Positions 39,057-46,871 of a stretch of 49,950 nucleotides of DNA are shown here, piece by piece. The DNA comes from Oscillospiraceae bacterium (GTDB lineage Bacteria > Bacillota > Clostridia > Oscillospirales > Oscillospiraceae), in NCBI GenBank assembly GCA_018265835.1, contig JABLYK010000015.1, forward strand, positions 1-49,950, in the 5' to 3' direction. The notes below the pieces were generated by a model. That model was not told the origin of the DNA. It did no database searches and saw nothing but the letters and a program-made list of their open reading frames with translations. The translations under genes and the position numbers were made by a program. Each line of letters starts with the position of its first letter. The stretch's first letter is position 1.

Positions 39057-41393
39057 TTATGTTCTCACCTCGACTTTGATCGCCAGCGCCGTCATGTCGT
39101 CGTTGCGGCCATATTCCCGCACGGCAGACTGCACCACCTGACTCGCCAGCTCTTTCATATCCGTGTCGTCCGCCTGCTCCAGCAGATTGCGCAGCCACAG
39201 GTCCTTGCCGTCGGAGACCACGCCGTCGCTGGCAATGACGGCGACGCTGCCGGGCTTCAGGCGCATACGCATCACATCCGGGGTTTTCCCCGCCTCGTAT
39301 TTCAGTCCGGCAGCGAAAGAGATGTTGCGGATCTTACGAATGACGCCGCCGCTTTTGACATAGGACGGCGCTGCGCCATATTTGTAGAAGCTCGCCTCCC
39401 CGGAAAAAAGATCAATGCACATCAAGTCCACTGTGGCATAGCCCCAATTCTCTCCGTCGCGCAGCAGCATTGCAGAGTTGAGCAGCTTCATGGCAACTGA
39501 CGGATCCACGCCGGAGCGGAGGAACTTCTCCAGAATGCCGATCGTGCCGATGCTGCCGTCGGCTGCAGCTTCGCCGGTTCCCATGCCGTCAGAGAGAATG
39601 ACGCACAGTTCGCCGGAATCGGTCTTAAAATATGTACCCCGGTCGCCGGACACGGTCTCGCCCTTCTTACGCACGGCAGCGATGCCAACCGAGGCAGCCA
39701 GCGGCTCCGCCTCCAGCAGCACGAGACTGTTTTCCGCCGCCTGCTGCTCCGGCATGCACAGGCGCACGCCGAGTACCTTGGACAATCCGTCCAGATAGTC
39801 CGGCTCATCCAGCAGCGGCTTGAGAAACTTACTCTCAATCGCCACGCGCAGCCGCCCGCGATGGTCACGGAACACCGCCGCGTCCGCCTCCACACCGAGC
39901 GAGCGCAGATAGCGGATCAGCCGTCGTTCCGCGAGCGGGTCCGCGCCATAGCAGCTGTTGAGCGCTCTGGCAGAATCCGCGAGCACGTCCGCAAAATCGC
40001 GGTACTGCTCCCAGAGCAGGTTGCGGTTTTCCTGCATCAGTTTGTGCATTCGCATGCGGTAGGCGCGCAGGCGAAGCTCCCCGTTGACGACCTCCGTGAG
40101 CTCATGCAGGTACAGACAGCGCTCGCGGAAATAGGCCGGAAAATCTGCCGTCTGCAGCCGCCCACGCTCCTGCATCTTGCGGGATGCATCGTTCAAAACG
40201 GACAGCGTATCTGACGCTGAGCGCGTCCAGCACTCCTGCCGCAGCGCGCAGTGGGCGCAAACGCGGTCCGCCGCGCGGTCAAACACTTTTGCAATGTCCG
40301 CGTCGTTTTCCTCGGACACCGCTGCCCCATGCGCAACTTCGAACAGCTCCCGGTAGGCATAGGACATGCCGCCGACCCGCTCCGCGACATAGTGGCGCAG
40401 CCCCGATTCCCCGCGTCCGGCGCGCAGCGGCTGGATGAACGAGCCGACCGTCACCACAAATCGCTGCGGCAGCATCAGATACACCCCGGACGCGCCGAGC
40501 ACCTCGATCATAGACGCGGCGCGCAGCTCATTTGACGGCAGACAAAGCACCGTTAACGCATGTACGGCTGCAAACACAACCAGAAACAGCACCTTGCGGT
40601 GCTTGCAAAACAGACCTGAAACCAGCCCGGAGAGCGCATAGGCCGCCACCAGAAACGCACCGCCCCCTGCGGCGACGTCCATCGCTGCGCCCAGGATCGT
40701 TCCTGCTGCCGCTCCGTTGAGCGGCCCGCCCGTGGCGCTGAGCATCAGGAGGATCAGCAGCGAGAGGATGCGGCCGACAGAGACGGAGCCAAACAACACC
40801 AGATTGCTGATCCCCATCAGGATGCACGCCAGCAGCAGCACGATCGACACGTTGCGGCAGATCTCCGAATTGACCGTGCGCGGATCTGTCGTATCAAAGA
40901 CATCGCCGAATGCGTAAGCCGTTCCGCCGCACAACAGCAAATACAACGCTACGCGCGAGAGCACATACAGCGTGATCCCACCCGTGAGGGCATAGATTGT
41001 CAGCCGTGTCAGCGCATAGGCAGCCATCGCCAGCACAGACGGATACCATTTGGACTGCACAATCCAGTTCCGGCGCAAAAAATACGCCGTTGTGAACACC
41101 AACACACAGCCGGCGGACATTTGCGTCCCCGCCGTGACGCCGAACGCCGCAAAATAGCCGGCCAGATTCCCGAGCAGGCACAGCGCGCCTCCCGCGCCGT
41201 AGCCCATCGTCGCCAGAAGCGCCAGACCAAACGGTGCCGGGGCATTCCCCACACGCACCGTTGCAAGGATCATCCCCAGCGCAAAACTAAGCAGCAGCCC
41301 GACCCAGCGCGGCGCGTTCGCCGCCTTCGTCAGCCGTGCCGGCCCCTCTAAAGCCATCTGCTGCGCGCCATCCCACGTGCTTCTGACATCCAT
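39057..41393 (-). CDS. spoIIE: Stage II sporulation protein E
   Basis: Membrane PP2C-type phosphatase that dephosphorylates SpoIIAA to activate sigma-F in the forespore and takes part in polar division. The protein is 778 residues: about ten membrane helices in residues 25-320, a central regulatory domain with a cysteine cluster (CAHCALRQECW), and a C-terminal SpoIIE/PP2C domain with the metal motifs LSDGMGTGEAA and ASDGV. GGAGGG precedes the ATG. The promoter at 41423-41455 has the 21-base spacer known from Bacillus spoIIE. A small membrane protein gene follows. Confidence 0.97.
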   Translation of the reverse strand: MDVRSTWDGAQQMALEGPARLTKAANAPRWVGLLLSFALGMILATVRVGNAPAPFGLALLATMGYGAGGALCLLGNLAGYFAAFGVTAGTQMSAGCVLVFTTAYFLRRNWIVQSKWYPSVLAMAAYALTRLTIYALTGGITLYVLSRVALYLLLCGGTAYAFGDVFDTTDPRTVNSEICRNVSIVLLLACILMGISNLVLFGSVSVGRILSLLILLMLSATGGPLNGAAAGTILGAAMDVAAGGGAFLVAAYALSGLVSGLFCKHRKVLFLVVFAAVHALTVLCLPSNELRAASMIEVLGASGVYLMLPQRFVVTVGSFIQPLRAGRGESGLRHYVAERVGGMSYAYRELFEVAHGAAVSEENDADIAKVFDRAADRVCAHCALRQECWTRSASDTLSVLNDASRKMQERGRLQTADFPAYFRERCLYLHELTEVVNGELRLRAYRMRMHKLMQENRNLLWEQYRDFADVLADSARALNSCYGADPLAERRLIRYLRSLGVEADAAVFRDHRGRLRVAIESKFLKPLLDEPDYLDGLSKVLGVRLCMPEQQAAENSLVLLEAEPLAASVGIAAVRKKGETVSGDRGTYFKTDSGELCVILSDGMGTGEAAADGSIGTIGILEKFLRSGVDPSVAMKLLNSAMLLRDGENWGYATVDLMCIDLFSGEASFYKYGAAPSYVKSGGVIRKIRNISFAAGLKYEAGKTPDVMRMRLKPGSVAVIASDGVVSDGKDLWLRNLLEQADDTDMKELASQVVQSAVREYGRNDDMTALAIKVEVRT

Positions 41394-41422
41394 ACCGTTC
41401 CCTCCAAAGCCAGTTTACATAA

Positions 41423-41455
41423 ATTATATGATTTCACTGTTATGAAAACTGTCAT
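41423..41455 (-). promoter_or_regulatory. spoIIE promoter with 21-base spacer and possible Spo0A boxes
   Basis: Minus strand ATGACA (41455-41450), 21 bases, TATAAT (41428-41423). In Bacillus the Spo0A-activated sigma-A promoter of spoIIE also has a 21-bp spacer. Upstream, TCTCGAA (minus, 41487-41481) and TGTCGCA (plus, 41463-41469) each match the Spo0A box TGTCGAA in six of seven bases. Confidence 0.55.
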
Positions 41456-41508
41456 TCCGCGCTGTCGCAGCAGAACTCTTTTCGAGAGAACGGCGGAGTT
41501 TCCGCCTG

Positions 41509-41548
41509 AAAAACGCCCCGGCCGCAGGCAAAGCTGCAGCCGGGGCGT
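41509..41548 (-). terminator. Terminator after murC
   Basis: A 10-bp GC-rich stem (ACGCCCCGGC at 41513-41522 with 41539-41548), followed on minus by a run of T; 17 bases after the murC stop. Confidence 0.85.
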
Positions 41549-41564
41549 CACATACTCCGGTTAT

Positions 41565-42935
41565 TTATGTTTCGTTCAGCAGATGCTCACCGATGCGGAA
41601 CACGTCGCCTGCGCCGATCGTGAGGATGATGTCTCCGGGCCGGGCAACCTCTGTCAAGTCAGCTTCGATCTCCGCAAAGGTCGGATAGAATTTCGCCCCC
41701 GGAATTTTCTTTGCCAGATCGGCGGAGGAAATACCGATGGTGTTCTTTTCCCGCGCCGCGTAGATTTCCGCCAGATACGTAATCGTCGGGCGGCGGAGCT
41801 GCTCCACAAAATGGTCGAACAGCGCAGCGGTACGGCTGTACGTGTGCGGCTGAAATACGACAATCGTGCGCTGGTAATTGAGCGACTCGACTGCATCGAG
41901 AACCGCGCACAGCTCACTCGGGTGATGCGCATAGTCGTCATAAAGATCCGCGCCGTTGTACTTCCCCTTAAATTCAAAGCGGCGCCCAGCGCCCTGGAAT
42001 CCAGCGAGACCGTATTTCACCGCCGTCGGCCCAATGCCGAGAGAGATTGTCGCGGCTGTTGCGGCAAGCGCGTTGCGGATGTTATGATCACCCGGTACGT
42101 GAATCGTCACGCGGGTGAATCCTTTCCCGCGATAGATAATATCAAACTCAGACTGCGCGCCGCGGCGCACAATGTGATCGGGATGCACGTCTGCCTGACG
42201 GCTGAAGCCGAAGGTGATCATCGGCCTGTTCAGCGGGCGCAGCGCGTCCATTGTATTTTCGTCATCATAATTCGCAACAATCGTGCCGCTTTCCGGTACG
42301 CGCGCGGCAAACTGGCGGAACGAATGCTTGATGTCCTCAAGATCCTTGAAGAAGTCCAGATGATCCGCCTCAATGTTCAAAATAATTGCGACAGTCGGGT
42401 TCAGCGCCAAAAAAGAGTTGTAATACTCGCAGGACTCCATAATAATGGTGTCCCCGCGTCCGACCCTATGCCCCGCATGGAGCAGCGGCAGCGTACCGCC
42501 GATCATAACGGTTGGATCCCGCTCAGCCGCCATCATGATATGGGTACACATAGAGGTCGTCGTCGTTTTGCCGTGCGTGCCGGCAATGCACAGCGCGTTC
42601 GGGTAGGCTCTCATGATTGCGCCCCACGCCTGCGTGCGCTCAAAAACCGGGATATTGCGCCGGTGCGCTTCTCCGATCTCCGGGTTTTCGTCGTGTACTG
42701 CAGCAGTGCGAACGACAAAGTCGATGTCATCCTCCACATTGGACGCATCGTGGCCGATGTGGATGGAAATGCCCTTTTCGCGCAGAAGCAGCGTATTATT
42801 GCTTTCGCTCATGTCAGAGCCCACAATGACGAGTCCCGCGTCATGCAGCACTTCCGCCAGCGGCGACATGGACACACCGCCAATGCCGATGAGCAGGCCC
42901 TTTTTCCCGGGAACGAGATATTGTTCAAAATCCAT
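41565..42935 (-). CDS. murC: UDP-N-acetylmuramate--L-alanine ligase
   Basis: Adds L-alanine to UDP-MurNAc in peptidoglycan synthesis. The protein is 456 residues: an N-terminal UDP-binding Rossmann domain (GIGGVSMSPLAEVL), the central ATP domain with GTHGKTTTTS, NIEADHLDFF and the C-terminal domain (YDDYAHHPSE). GGGAG precedes the ATG. It is not in a dcw cluster here but stands alone, divergent from cca, with which it shares a -10 box. Confidence 0.98.
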   Translation of the reverse strand: MDFEQYLVPGKKGLLIGIGGVSMSPLAEVLHDAGLVIVGSDMSESNNTLLLREKGISIHIGHDASNVEDDIDFVVRTAAVHDENPEIGEAHRRNIPVFERTQAWGAIMRAYPNALCIAGTHGKTTTTSMCTHIMMAAERDPTVMIGGTLPLLHAGHRVGRGDTIIMESCEYYNSFLALNPTVAIILNIEADHLDFFKDLEDIKHSFRQFAARVPESGTIVANYDDENTMDALRPLNRPMITFGFSRQADVHPDHIVRRGAQSEFDIIYRGKGFTRVTIHVPGDHNIRNALAATAATISLGIGPTAVKYGLAGFQGAGRRFEFKGKYNGADLYDDYAHHPSELCAVLDAVESLNYQRTIVVFQPHTYSRTAALFDHFVEQLRRPTITYLAEIYAAREKNTIGISSADLAKKIPGAKFYPTFAEIEADLTEVARPGDIILTIGAGDVFRIGEHLLNET

Positions 42936-42990
42936 ACAGATGCTCCCAAATCATTTGAGATTGGCTCAACCGCCGAAATGCGGTTATGAG

Positions 42991-43019
42991 TTGTTATTTG
43001 AATGATTCAGTATTATAAT
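42991..43019 (+). promoter_or_regulatory. Promoter for the cca operon, sharing its -10 with the murC promoter
   Basis: TTGTTA (42991-42996), 17 bases, TATAAT (43014-43019). Confidence 0.7.
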
Positions 43020-43040
43020 ACGTTTGCACCCGCTTTACAA
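43012..43040 (-). promoter_or_regulatory. Promoter for murC, sharing its -10 with the cca promoter
   Basis: Minus strand TTGTAA (43040-43035), 17 bases, TATAAT (43017-43012). The two -10 boxes overlap in the palindrome ATTATAAT (43012-43019). Confidence 0.7.
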
Positions 43041-43113
43041 TAGCAAAGATTTGAATTTATAATGGTTTTCTTCGCCTGTATTCCCGCAGGTTCCTTGAAT
43101 ATGAGGGATAAAT

Positions 43114-44307
43114 ATGCATTTTCTATCAATTCCGACGCCTGTTTCTGCAATCCTGGAAACGCTTCAGCGCCGCGGCTTCGCCGCCTATCTGGTCGGCGGC
43201 TGCGTGCGGGACGGGCTGCTGGGCAAGATGCCGCACGACTGGGACATATGCACCGCCGCCACGCCGGAAGAAACGCTGGAGCTCTTTCCGAACAGCGTCG
43301 CCACCGGGTTCCGTCATGGGACCGTGACCGTACGCAGCGGCGGGATTTCGGTGGAAGTCACCACGTTTCGTTCCGAGGGCGCCTATTCTGATCACCGGCA
43401 TCCGGACAGCGTCCGGTTTGTCTCCGATCTGGTCGCCGATCTCGCGCGGCGGGATTTCACCGTCAACGCCATGGCGCTGTCCGCAAGCGGCGCGCTGGAA
43501 GATCCATTCGATGGACAGGCAGATCTGGCCGCAAGCCTTCTCCGCGCCGTCGGTGAGCCGGAGCGGCGGTTTCAAGAGGACGCACTGCGTATGCTCCGGG
43601 CGGTTCGGTTCTCTGCGCAGCTCGGCTTTCGCATTGAGCCGGAAACCGAAGCCGCCATCCGCACGTGCGCGCCGCTGACAGCGGCGCTTGCGGCAGAGCG
43701 TGTGCGGGACGAGCTGGAAAAAACGCTGCTCTCCCCCGCCCCCCAATTGCTCGGCATGATGCAGGAAATGGGCTTGCTGCGGCAGCATATTTCCGGGGTA
43801 ATTTCGGTGCGCTGGAACGCGCTCTGTGCGGTTCCGCCGGAGCGGCAGCAGCGCTGGATGGCACTTGCACTGCTGCTGGCAGAAGCGGGGGATCCATTGT
43901 CTTTTCTCACCTCGCTGCGTCTGGACAACAAAACCGCGCAGGCCTGCCGTGACTGTGTTGCGCTGCGAAGCATACAGCCGCGTACAGAGCTGACATGGAA
44001 AGCGGCCATTGCGCGGCGCGGTGTGGCAGCCACCGAAGCCGCCGCAGCGGTTCTCTCCGCCGTGGACGGCAGCGCTGACGCAGGCGCCGTACAGCAGATC
44101 TTCCAGCGCGGAGACTGCTGTTCGCTGCGCCAGCTTGCAGTATCCGGGCGCGATTTGCAGCAGCTCGGATTGCAGGGTGCAGACGTCGGGCGTGCGCTGG
44201 ACGCGTTGCTGTGCCACGTCTGGCGGCATCCGGAGGACAACGAGAAAGCAACATTGATCCATTTGATTGACCAAGGAGGGGTTCCCGATGGCGGATTCCT
44301 GGAATGA
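43114..44307 (+). CDS. cca: CCA tRNA nucleotidyltransferase
   Basis: Adds or repairs the 3' CCA end of tRNA. Class II nucleotidyltransferase, 397 residues. Seen: the head-domain motifs LVGGCVRD and HDWDI (catalytic aspartates), FGTV-like FRHGTVTV, the neck motif RRDFTVNAMAL and DP..G, and the RFQEDALRMLRAVRFSAQLGF segment. GAGGG precedes the ATG. The next gene starts 20 bases before its stop, so the operon is tightly coupled. Confidence 0.96.
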   Translation: MHFLSIPTPVSAILETLQRRGFAAYLVGGCVRDGLLGKMPHDWDICTAATPEETLELFPNSVATGFRHGTVTVRSGGISVEVTTFRSEGAYSDHRHPDSVRFVSDLVADLARRDFTVNAMALSASGALEDPFDGQADLAASLLRAVGEPERRFQEDALRMLRAVRFSAQLGFRIEPETEAAIRTCAPLTAALAAERVRDELEKTLLSPAPQLLGMMQEMGLLRQHISGVISVRWNALCAVPPERQQRWMALALLLAEAGDPLSFLTSLRLDNKTAQACRDCVALRSIQPRTELTWKAAIARRGVAATEAAAAVLSAVDGSADAGAVQQIFQRGDCCSLRQLAVSGRDLQQLGLQGADVGRALDALLCHVWRHPEDNEKATLIHLIDQGGVPDGGFLE

Positions 44308-44866
44308 ATTGAAACGCGAGTGCGCGCAGTGCCGCCGCTGTTCGCTGGGCGAGACGCGCAAAAATCTGGTGTTCGGCACAGGCGCAGAGAATGCCCGCGT
44401 CATGCTTATCGGCGAAGGCCCCGGCGAGCAGGAAGACCTGCAGGGTGTCCCGTTCGTCGGCCCGGCCGGGAAACTGCTGGACGACATGCTGGAGATGATC
44501 CAGTTGGACCGCACCAAGGTGTACATCGCCAACATCGTCAAATGCAGACCGCCAAAAAACCGCGACCCGATGTACGTCGAACAAGACTGCTGCTCGGAGT
44601 GGCTGCAGCGGCAGATCGCGCTGGTGAATCCATGCATCATCGTCTGTCTCGGACGCATCGCCGCAACCGCGCTCATCAAGCCGGATTTCCGCATCACGCG
44701 CGAGCACGGGCAGTGGTTTTCCGTCAGCGGACGGCGCTGTATGGCCATCTATCACCCATCCGCCCTGCTGCGTGACGTCACCAAACGGCCGGAAACGTTC
44801 GTGGATTTGAAATCGCTGCAGCGGCAAATCCTCGCCGACTGTCCGGAGGTGTATACCCATGGCTGA
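44288..44866 (+). CDS. Family 4 uracil-DNA glycosylase
   Basis: Fe-S uracil-DNA glycosylase (UDGa type), 192 residues. The [4Fe-4S] cysteines CAQC and CRRC-like RRC open the protein and a second pair follows (NIVKCRPP, then CCSEW). Motif A reads LIGEGPGEQED and the C-terminal motif YHPSALL. Removes uracil from DNA. The ATG at 44288 follows AAGGAGGGG within the end of cca; the earlier in-frame TTG has no ribosome binding site. Confidence 0.93.
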   Translation: MADSWNELKRECAQCRRCSLGETRKNLVFGTGAENARVMLIGEGPGEQEDLQGVPFVGPAGKLLDDMLEMIQLDRTKVYIANIVKCRPPKNRDPMYVEQDCCSEWLQRQIALVNPCIIVCLGRIAATALIKPDFRITREHGQWFSVSGRRCMAIYHPSALLRDVTKRPETFVDLKSLQRQILADCPEVYTHG

Positions 44867-45689
44867 CGCTGTCATTCGCCGCGCGGCAGAAGCCGACCGT
44901 TCTGCGCTGCAGACGCTGTGGGAAGCCGTGTTCGGCGATCCGCCGGAGTTGATTCAGTCGTTTTTTTCCCACTTTCCGCCGGAGTCCTCCGGCTGGGTCG
45001 TAAGCCGCGGCGCAGAACTCTGCTCCGCCGCCTATCTGCTGACCGGAAACCGGCTGGTGTCCGGTGGGCATTCGCGTCCGTGCGCATACGTCTACGCCGC
45101 AGCAACGCCGGAGCCGGAGCGCGGCCACGGCTATGCGTCCCGGCTCATGCAGCACTTCGCGCAAATGGCGGATGCGCAGGGCGTTCTGCTCTACACGCGT
45201 CCGGCCGAGCCGGGGCTTTACGCCTGGTATCGGGATGTGATGGGCGCGTCTGCGACCGGAACCGGAAGCGAAACGGTCGTGCAGCGCGCAATGCAGGCCC
45301 ATCCCGACCTTGCGCTTCGTCCTGTCGGTCCCACAGAATACGGCAGGCTGCGGGAACTCCGTCTCGCCCATACGCCGCATGTCGCCCTGTCCGGCGCGTT
45401 TTTGGCGCTGCAGGCAGAATACAGCCATGCAGCAGACGGCGCGCTGTTGGCGCTGGGGGATGGCTGCGCCATTGCGGAGGTGGAAGAAGGAACCCTTCTC
45501 GTCAAGGAGCTGCTTGTACCGGAACCACAGCGTCCGGACGCCGTGCAGACGCTCTTGCGGCGATTTGATCTGGATACCGCAAGCGTGCGGCAGCAGGGCG
45601 AATCGGTCTCAGCCCTGCCGTTCGCCGCGTTTCGCCCGTTTACTCCCGAACCGGAGGACACGGTCAACTGGGGACTCTTTCTGGATTAA
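44859..45689 (+). CDS. GNAT-family N-acetyltransferase
   Basis: A 276-residue protein. Residues about 1-140 form a GNAT fold (VIRRAAEADRSALQTLWEAVFGD; the acetyl-CoA loop ERGHGYASRLM near residues 87-97). The C-terminal half is less conserved and resembles the second domain of two-domain GNAT proteins in Clostridia. Substrate unknown. GGAGG precedes the ATG, which overlaps the end of the uracil-DNA glycosylase gene by eight bases. Confidence 0.8.
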   Translation: MADAVIRRAAEADRSALQTLWEAVFGDPPELIQSFFSHFPPESSGWVVSRGAELCSAAYLLTGNRLVSGGHSRPCAYVYAAATPEPERGHGYASRLMQHFAQMADAQGVLLYTRPAEPGLYAWYRDVMGASATGTGSETVVQRAMQAHPDLALRPVGPTEYGRLRELRLAHTPHVALSGAFLALQAEYSHAADGALLALGDGCAIAEVEEGTLLVKELLVPEPQRPDAVQTLLRRFDLDTASVRQQGESVSALPFAAFRPFTPEPEDTVNWGLFLD

Positions 45690-45794
45690 CGCACAACTTA
45701 ATACTTTTGAAATACTTCTCTTCTTTTTTCCGTAATATCTGTTTGGTATAGTACCATACAAGAAGCAGAGCAATTTCTTTTTCATTTTGTCCTC

Positions 45795-45846
45795 AATAAC
45801 AACAAAAAGGCACGGAACTTAAGTTCTGTGCCTTTTTGTTGTTATT
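45795..45846. terminator. Bidirectional terminator between GNAT gene and mgtC
   Basis: A 26-bp palindromic stem with a single G-U pair, A-rich then T-rich, between convergent genes. Confidence 0.93.
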
Positions 45847-45847
45847 T

Positions 45848-46555
45848 TTATGTTTCAATCCGCTGCGCAAACTGCACCATCTCAATGCTGCGGATCCGCT
45901 CCAGCGCCTGTTCGGGCTGCAGATTGCGGTCGAGCAGCTCCACCTCAATCTTATAGCTGGTATAATCTCCGCCGCTGCTGCCGAATGGTTCGATGGTATT
46001 GAGCAGCATGCCGCCCGCATTCAGCGCACACATCGCTCCGCTCAGGCGCGCATTGGCATCGACCTCCACATACAGCGTCATGCTGTGCAGCGTTTTGACA
46101 TAGTTCGTATCCAGCTTGAACAGCGGAACCAGCGCTACGTAGATCACCACGCACATCATAATGGCACATTCATAATATCCGGCACCCGCCGCAAGGCCCA
46201 TGCACGCCGAAGCCCAGAGTCCCGCCGCCGTCGTCAGCCCGGTGATATGGTTGCGGTACTTTCCGGTGACAAGGATGCTGCCTGCGCCCAGAAAGCCGAT
46301 GCCGCTGATGACCTGCGCCGGCACGCGCAGCGCATCCCCATTAATCCCCAGCTCATTGACGCAAAACTGGCCGACAATGACCGTTGACGCCGCGCCGACA
46401 CAGACCAGCACATGCGTGCGAAAGCCTGCCGGCCGCTGCAGCCTGCCGCGGCTGTAGCCGATCACCGCGCCGCACAGCCCCGCCACCAGAAAGCGCAGTA
46501 CCATCGTAACAAAGTTGAGTTCACGCAGATAGGACACAACAGCGTCAAAATTCAT
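45848..46555 (-). CDS. MgtC/SapB family membrane protein
   Basis: A 235-residue protein with about five N-terminal membrane helices (residues about 14-140) carrying family motifs RFLVAGLCGAVIGYSRG, FRTHVLVCVGAAS and GIGFLGAGSI, followed by a cytoplasmic ACT-like domain (about 150-235). Relatives help growth in low magnesium and modulate F-type ATP synthase in pathogens; here the role is probably general envelope or magnesium homeostasis. The ATG at 46555 has GGAGG at 8 bases; a GTG just upstream is part of that site. Promoter at 46585-46613. Confidence 0.88.
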   Translation of the reverse strand: MNFDAVVSYLRELNFVTMVLRFLVAGLCGAVIGYSRGRLQRPAGFRTHVLVCVGAASTVIVGQFCVNELGINGDALRVPAQVISGIGFLGAGSILVTGKYRNHITGLTTAAGLWASACMGLAAGAGYYECAIMMCVVIYVALVPLFKLDTNYVKTLHSMTLYVEVDANARLSGAMCALNAGGMLLNTIEPFGSSGGDYTSYKIEVELLDRNLQPEQALERIRSIEMVQFAQRIET

Positions 46556-46584
46556 AATGGGCACCTCCGGTTTCTTTTATCTGC

Positions 46585-46613
46585 ATACTATTCCTTCCTG
46601 CGCAAAATGTCAA
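46585..46613 (-). promoter_or_regulatory. Promoter for the mgtC-like gene
   Basis: Minus strand TTGACA (46613-46608), 17 bases, TAGTAT (46590-46585). Confidence 0.75.
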
Positions 46614-46639
46614 ATATAGTCGTTCCAGATTTCGCTCCG

Positions 46640-46659
46640 TCATTCGATTCATCGAATGA
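46640..46659. promoter_or_regulatory. Palindrome upstream of the mgtC-like gene
   Basis: TCATTCGAT-TC-ATCGAATGA, two perfect 9-base arms, between the divergent promoters. A second dyad, TTATTCA (46663-46669) and TGAATAA (46689-46695), follows. Possible operators; not a terminator since no T-run follows. Confidence 0.4.
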
Positions 46660-46751
46660 TTGTTATTCAACATTTACAATTCAATGTGTGAATAAACATT
46701 ATTTTCGCCTCAATTTCAACAAAATTTCTGGTTCAAAAACGTACATTTTGT

Positions 46752-46780
46752 TTGACATTTAACAGTAGATCTGCTAATCT
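46752..46780 (+). promoter_or_regulatory. Promoter for the 2-hydroxyacyl-CoA dehydratase operon
   Basis: TTGACA (46752-46757), 17 bases, TAATCT (46775-46780). The leader to the first start codon is about 85 bases. Confidence 0.75.
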
Positions 46781-46783
46781 CAA

Positions 46784-46811
46784 ATTGTATGAATGGATAC
46801 ATTGATACAAT
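46784..46811. promoter_or_regulatory. Inverted repeat at the start of the dehydratase operon
   Basis: ATTGTAT (46784-46790) and ATACAAT (46805-46811), spaced by 14 bases, with an inner TGTAT/ATACA dyad, right at the predicted transcription start. A repressor operator would fit this position. Confidence 0.4.
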
Positions 46812-46871
46812 ATATCTGTTCATACCTGCGAGTTAGTTGTTGAATGCGAAAAAAACTAAGGGGGCTTGCAC

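Noticed and set aside
43126..44748. A 540-codon open frame on minus across cca and the glycosylase gene
   Set aside because: It is an antisense shadow of two recognisable genes with overlapping coupling, without family motifs.
45744..45756. TGGTA-TAG-TACCA dyad with a TATAGT extended -10 after the GNAT gene
   Set aside because: No -35 is present and nothing is encoded before the terminator; likely chance.
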